A stretch of DNA of 64,000 nt from M3007 sp037445225 (GTDB lineage: Bacteria > Bacteroidota > Bacteroidia > Chitinophagales > Saprospiraceae), in the NCBI GenBank assembly GCA_037445225.1, contig JBBIKW010000002.1, positions 248,001 to 312,000 of the forward strand. The letters run 5' to 3'. The translations under genes and the position numbers were made by a program. The notes beneath the pieces are model-generated. The model did no database searches. It had not been told where the DNA came from and saw nothing but the letters and a program-made list of their open reading frames with translations. Of the stretch, positions 60,371 through 64,000 are shown piece after piece; positions within the stretch are counted from its first letter, which is position 1, and each line of letters opens with the position of its first letter.

Positions 60371-62911
60371 ATGGCTCAACACACAATTCGCTCTGCTCCT
60401 CCTACATCGGAATGGTACGGTCTCACCGAGGCGCAAGTGTCGGAGAGCCGGGCGCGTTTCGGCGCCAATACGGTCACCTGGCAGAAACGCCGCCGCTTCG
60501 GACATATACTATGGGAGACCGTTCGAGAGCCCATCTTTCTGCTGTTGGTGGTCGCGTGCGCTATCTATTTCATTTTAGGCGATTATACCGAGGGTTGGCT
60601 GATGGTGGTGGCCATTGTATTTGTGATGGCGATAGAGGTAGCCCAAGAATACCGCAGTGAGCGCGCCTTAGAGGCTTTGCGGCGCTATTCGGAGCCGTTG
60701 GCGCGCGTTCGGCGCGAGGGACGAGAGATGGCCATCCCTGTAGAGGAGCTGGTCGTAGGCGATCTCATCTTGTTTTCGGAAGGCGAGCGCCTTCCGGCTG
60801 ATGCCACTGTAGTACAGAACAACGACCTGAGCATAGACGAGTCCCTGCTCACGGGGGAGTCCCTTCCTGTGGTCAAAAGCACGCGCAAGGAGGAAAATCG
60901 CCTATATCAAGGCACCACGGTGGCCTCGGGCATGGGGATGGCGCGCGTAGAAGCCGTGGGAGAAAACACTGAATTAGGGCGCTTGGGCCGCTCTCTGGAA
61001 CAGATAAAGGTAGAGCCCACACCTCTACAACGCCAGCTAAAGCACTTCGTAAGCCAGATGCTGTACGTCGGTTTAGGAGCGTTTGCCCTGGTCTTTTTTG
61101 TCAATTTGGCATACACGGGCCAGGTCGCCGCGGCGCTGCTGTATTCCTTGTCGCTGGCTATGGCTATCCTGCCGTCGGAAATACCCGTGGCGTTTGCCTC
61201 TTTCATGGCGTTGGGTGCTTATCGCATGAGCCAGCGGCGCATTTTGGTCAAGCAGCCCAAAACGGTCGAGAGCTTGGGTTCTGCTACGGTTATTTGCCTA
61301 GATAAGACGGGCACCATTACCGAAAACCGCATGACGGTAGCGGAGGTGATCGACTTTTCCGGCAAGGGCCAATGCTTGGAGTACGCCATGTGGGCCAGCG
61401 AGCGCAACCCATTTGACCCTATGGAGCAAGCCATCGGTGAAGCCTACCGTCGGCAGAGCGCCGTAGACCGCCGTTCTGACTTTCACCTCTTCAAGGAGTA
61501 TCCGCTCAGCGGCACGCCGCCGATGATGACCCACGTGCTAACCGATGCTTCGGAGCGCCGCTTCATCGTAGCGGCAAAGGGCGCCGTAGAGCGCATCTTG
61601 GCGGTTTGCGCTTCCGTAGAGGAACAAACTCGGCAAGAAGTGCTGACTGTCGCGCGGCAGCTGGCCGCGCGTGGGTACCGCATCTTAGGGGTAGCTTCGG
61701 CAGATTGGGAGGGCGGCTCCTTGCCGGAGGAACAAGACAACTTTGCCTGGCAGTTCGAGGGGCTCGTAGCCTTGTATGACCCGCCCAAGGCCAACATTCG
61801 GGAGGTATTCGACCGCTTCTATGCTGCGGGTATTCAAGTCAAGATGATCACCGGAGACCATCCCGATACAGCGCTCAACATTGCCGAACAAAGCGGGCTT
61901 CGCCATCGGGGCGCTGCTGTTACTGGAGAGGAGGTGATGCGCATGAATGAGGCAGCGTTGCGCCAGTGTGTTCAAGACTGCCATGTCTTTGCTCGGGTAT
62001 TTCCCGAAGCAAAGCTGCGCATCGTAGAGGCACTAAAGGCCAACGGTGAAGTAGTGGCGATGACCGGCGACGGCGTTAACGATGCTCCGGCGCTCAAAGC
62101 GGCCCAAATAGGCATTGCCATGGGACAACGCGGCACCGAGACGGCGCGGGCGGCAGCCTCTATGGTGTTGCTCGACGACGATTTGGCCGGCATGATAACT
62201 GCCATAGAGATGGGGCGCCGCATCTACGCCAACTTGCGAAAGGCCATCCGCTACATCATTAGCATTCACGTGCCCATCGTATTGATAGTGGTTACCCCGC
62301 TGCTCTTCGACTGGTCCTACCTGTATATGTTGGCCCCGGTGCACGTCATCTTCATGGAATTACTCATGGACCCTACCTGTGCGGTGGCGTATGAAAACGA
62401 ACCGGGAGAACCCAACTTGATGCGCCGGCCACCGCGTCGCAACCACGCCAACTTGTTCTCCTGGGCCGAGATTGCGATCAGCCTCTTACAGGGAATTGCC
62501 ATCACGGCTGCCATCTTCCTGTTGTATCACTACGCCATCGCTCAAGGACACAGCGAAGAAAAGACCCGCGCTTTCGTCTTTACCACCCTCATGACGGCCA
62601 ATATTTTCCTATCCTTAGCCAACCGCTCTTTTGAATACAGCATAGCTTACATGCTTCGCTATCCCAATCGTACACTATGGTTGGTGTTGTCGATAGCGGC
62701 CGCCGTTTTAGCGGCGGTTCTCGGTATTCCCCCTATTCGCTCGCTCTTTCAGATGGAGGCGCTTTCTCTGGCCGAGTGGGCGACGTGTATGTTGGCAGCG
62801 TTCGTTAGCGTCTTCTGGGTAGAGCTGGGCAAGCAGTGGCCTCCGTTATGGAGCCGGCGCCGCACCCCAAGCATTAAGGCCGAGTGGGCCGCAACAGAAA
62901 AGCAAGTCTAA
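60371..62911 (+). CDS. Cation-transporting P-type ATPase (type II)
   Basis: 846 aa. Phosphorylated Asp311 in DKTGTITENRM, actuator LTGESLPV, membrane motif ILPSEIPVAF, nucleotide domain KGAVERIL, and hinge TGDGVNDAPALKAAQIGIAMG. Ten helices are predicted. It is of the Ca2+/Mg2+ or Na+/K+-like P2 group; the ion is not determinable here, and the PSEIP site differs from the PEGLP of typical Ca2+ pumps. The C-terminus overlaps the convergent WbqC gene by about 66 nt. Confidence 0.9.
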   Translation: MAQHTIRSAPPTSEWYGLTEAQVSESRARFGANTVTWQKRRRFGHILWETVREPIFLLLVVACAIYFILGDYTEGWLMVVAIVFVMAIEVAQEYRSERALEALRRYSEPLARVRREGREMAIPVEELVVGDLILFSEGERLPADATVVQNNDLSIDESLLTGESLPVVKSTRKEENRLYQGTTVASGMGMARVEAVGENTELGRLGRSLEQIKVEPTPLQRQLKHFVSQMLYVGLGAFALVFFVNLAYTGQVAAALLYSLSLAMAILPSEIPVAFASFMALGAYRMSQRRILVKQPKTVESLGSATVICLDKTGTITENRMTVAEVIDFSGKGQCLEYAMWASERNPFDPMEQAIGEAYRRQSAVDRRSDFHLFKEYPLSGTPPMMTHVLTDASERRFIVAAKGAVERILAVCASVEEQTRQEVLTVARQLAARGYRILGVASADWEGGSLPEEQDNFAWQFEGLVALYDPPKANIREVFDRFYAAGIQVKMITGDHPDTALNIAEQSGLRHRGAAVTGEEVMRMNEAALRQCVQDCHVFARVFPEAKLRIVEALKANGEVVAMTGDGVNDAPALKAAQIGIAMGQRGTETARAAASMVLLDDDLAGMITAIEMGRRIYANLRKAIRYIISIHVPIVLIVVTPLLFDWSYLYMLAPVHVIFMELLMDPTCAVAYENEPGEPNLMRRPPRRNHANLFSWAEIAISLLQGIAITAAIFLLYHYAIAQGHSEEKTRAFVFTTLMTANIFLSLANRSFEYSIAYMLRYPNRTLWLVLSIAAAVLAAVLGIPPIRSLFQMEALSLAEWATCMLAAFVSVFWVELGKQWPPLWSRRRTPSIKAEWAATEKQV

Positions 62912-63484
62912 GGCAGATAGATCGGGCAAGAAGCCAAACCGATCCTCGAAGACCTGAGGGTAGTAAGAGAGTGCAAAGGCAGAGGGCCTCTTCGGCGTTA
63001 TCTGGCCGCGCATGTCTTGGATAGCGCTTTGGTTCGACAATAGGGGGGCGGGCACGTAATCTTTAGTGAGGTCGCGGTCTTTTGTCCAGGAGAACTGTTG
63101 GGCCAGAAAATGCACAATCTCCAGGTTGAGATCGAAGAGAAAGGTGTAGGGTTTTTCTAAAAAATGTGCGACGGCATCGGCGTAGTGCTCAAAGAAGGGC
63201 GCGTTGCCGTAAGCCGTTTGAATAGAGCGCCAGTGGATGCGCTGCCAGGGCTCGTCGTACGAGATGCGCACGTCGCGGATAGGCATTTGGTGGTTTTTAC
63301 CCTTTTGCAGCGGGATGCTCAGGCGCTGGATGCCGTTAGGTCCAGCGATGTGGCAGCGGTTTCGATAGCTGCCTTTTTGATAGTGCTCACAGGCCTCTAG
63401 CCAGAGCGTTTCTGCGCGCTGGGCCAGCGCCATCCACGAGGTAGGGGGCCAATAGAATAATTCGAGTAATACCGCTCGTCTCAC
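62846..63484 (-). CDS. WbqC family protein
   Basis: 212 aa. Begins with GTG at 63484, which overlaps the upstream gene's TGA as GTGA. The text (LLELFYWPPTSWMALAQ, YRNRCHIAGPNGIQRLSIPL, KNHQMPIRDVRI, WQRIHWRSIQTAYGNAPFFEHY) matches WbqC-like proteins linked to O-antigen or glycan modification. The exact reaction is not established in general. Longer open frames upstream only run over the neighbouring gene. Confidence 0.82.
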   Translation of the reverse strand: MRRAVLLELFYWPPTSWMALAQRAETLWLEACEHYQKGSYRNRCHIAGPNGIQRLSIPLQKGKNHQMPIRDVRISYDEPWQRIHWRSIQTAYGNAPFFEHYADAVAHFLEKPYTFLFDLNLEIVHFLAQQFSWTKDRDLTKDYVPAPLLSNQSAIQDMRGQITPKRPSAFALSYYPQVFEDRFGFLPDLSALDLLFCCGPLGLNAWGAAPAP

Positions 63485-64000
63485 GGAGCAAGGACGGGTT
63501 TTACGCGGAAGCCGGCTCTTTTGAGCAGGCGCAGCAGCCCCTTTCCGCCAGCTAAGTGGGCAGCGCCGACGGCGCAAAAGAGACTTTTTTGGCACGCGAT
63601 GGCAGCGATGCGCTCTGCCATGCGCTCGTTGCGCTGCAACAAGAGAGGGCGGCGCAGGTGGCGCGCGTCGCGCCGGGCCGCCTGATAGAGGAGCCGAAGC
63701 TGCCCTTGCTCGTACCACTGCATCATCTTTTTAAGGCGCTGGCGTTGGCGCCGATAATTCTTGAGCAGCCACGTCAAGCTCTTGGCGCATGGTTGTAGCG
63801 GAAGGCTGCGCAGCAGGTTCAGTTGTTCCTCAAAGGTCTCTATGCCCGTCGTGGGTTTGCCTTGGCTTTGGGCGTATAGCCACAGCGTCTCATCGAGCGA
63901 GTGTTCCGCTTCATTGGATAGCAGCGCCTCTGTTAACATCACCTGGACTTGTATTGGGTGCACCTTCTGAAGGGCTTCAGCTGGCGCGCCCAGTTTTTTT
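63481..64000 (-). CDS. TraB/GumN family protein, 5' truncated
   Basis: C-terminal part of a TraB/GumN-like protein, open in frame to the window edge (reading KKLGAPAEALQKV before the first GTG). GIETFEEQLNLL and the ending GAAHLAGGKGLLRLLKRAGFRV are the family's conserved stretches. Family members are Tiki-like putative metalloproteases; its function here is unknown. Co-translated with WbqC through a GTGA overlap. The true start lies beyond the window. Confidence 0.75.
   Translation of the reverse strand, partial: KKLGAPAEALQKVHPIQVQVMLTEALLSNEAEHSLDETLWLYAQSQGKPTTGIETFEEQLNLLRSLPLQPCAKSLTWLLKNYRRQRQRLKKMMQWYEQGQLRLLYQAARRDARHLRRPLLLQRNERMAERIAAIACQKSLFCAVGAAHLAGGKGLLRLLKRAGFRVKPVLAP

Noticed and set aside
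1..64000. Genome-wide reassignment of TAG to an amino acid
   Set aside because: TAG ends many intact genes at their normal length (gmhA, S9B peptidase, purF, ubiD, lrp), so it is a normal stop here; the in-frame cases need another explanation.
1..64000. CRISPR arrays, insertion sequences, prophage or integration sites
   Set aside because: No regularly spaced direct repeats, transposase, integrase or phage structural genes were seen. The single tRNA shows no duplicated 3' end downstream.

Overview
This window is chromosomal DNA of a member of the Bacteroidota, most likely a Saprospiria-type lineage. Four things point there. Several secreted proteins end in type IX secretion (T9SS) sorting domains. 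Two carry the dockerin-like 'NGLTTxDL...ADxNGSxSVTT' module that, as I recall, is common in Saprospiraceae. There are Bacteroidota-style families (long-form PurF, CcmB/C/D without CcmA, acyloxyacyl hydrolase, Wzi-like barrel, NdpA-like nucleoid protein). The phylum's -7 promoter motif TAnnTTTG stands upstream of several genes. The placement is inferred from protein content, not computed.

Layout. 1-6.2 kb: 5'-truncated trypsin-like protease with a dockerin-like tail, PhnP-like metallo-hydrolase, class 1 isoprenoid-enzyme homologue, gmhA, and a large membrane protein. 6.3-11.4 kb: a 1718-residue Cys-rich T9SS surface protein. 11.9-16.3 kb: a signalling-like cluster of ECF sigma factor, single-pass TPR protein and TPR-CHAT caspase-like protease. 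16.5-22.5 kb: two T9SS proteins flanking a dehydrogenase E2. 22.5-30.7 kb: esterase, S9B peptidase, a double GT4 glycosyltransferase, and two outer-membrane barrels. 30.8-35.6 kb: ccmB-ccmC-ccmD-gdh, an Lrp regulator and a TonB-domain protein. 35.6-41.3 kb: purD and purF around a T9SS intradiol dioxygenase and a frameshifted lipoprotein. 41.4-51.7 kb: aminotransferase, PagL-like barrel, LolE-like permease, DciA-like protein, HHH and OmpA proteins, MsbA-like exporter, START protein, UbiD. 51.8-64 kb: tRNA-Glu, DPP III lipoprotein, mevalonate-diphosphate decarboxylase, a PLD-like gene broken by stops, NdpA-like protein, alkaline phosphatase, LolD-like ATPase, GT4, P-type ATPase, WbqC and a TraB/GumN fragment.

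The gene set suggests a peptide- and amino-acid-degrading heterotroph: secreted and periplasmic peptidases (trypsin-like, S9B, DPP III), then glutamate dehydrogenase, aminotransferase and an Lrp regulator. It also suggests envelope glycan synthesis (gmhA, GT4s, Wzi, WbqC), lipid A modification, lipoprotein sorting and a mevalonate route to isoprenoids.

The most unusual observations are the exported CHAT-protease cluster with an ECF sigma factor, and a set of reading-frame interruptions: four in-frame TAG codons in three genes, plus one 1-nt frameshift in a fourth, each inside an otherwise continuous coding frame. TAG is also the ordinary stop of many intact genes here, so decay or sequence error is more likely than a changed genetic code.
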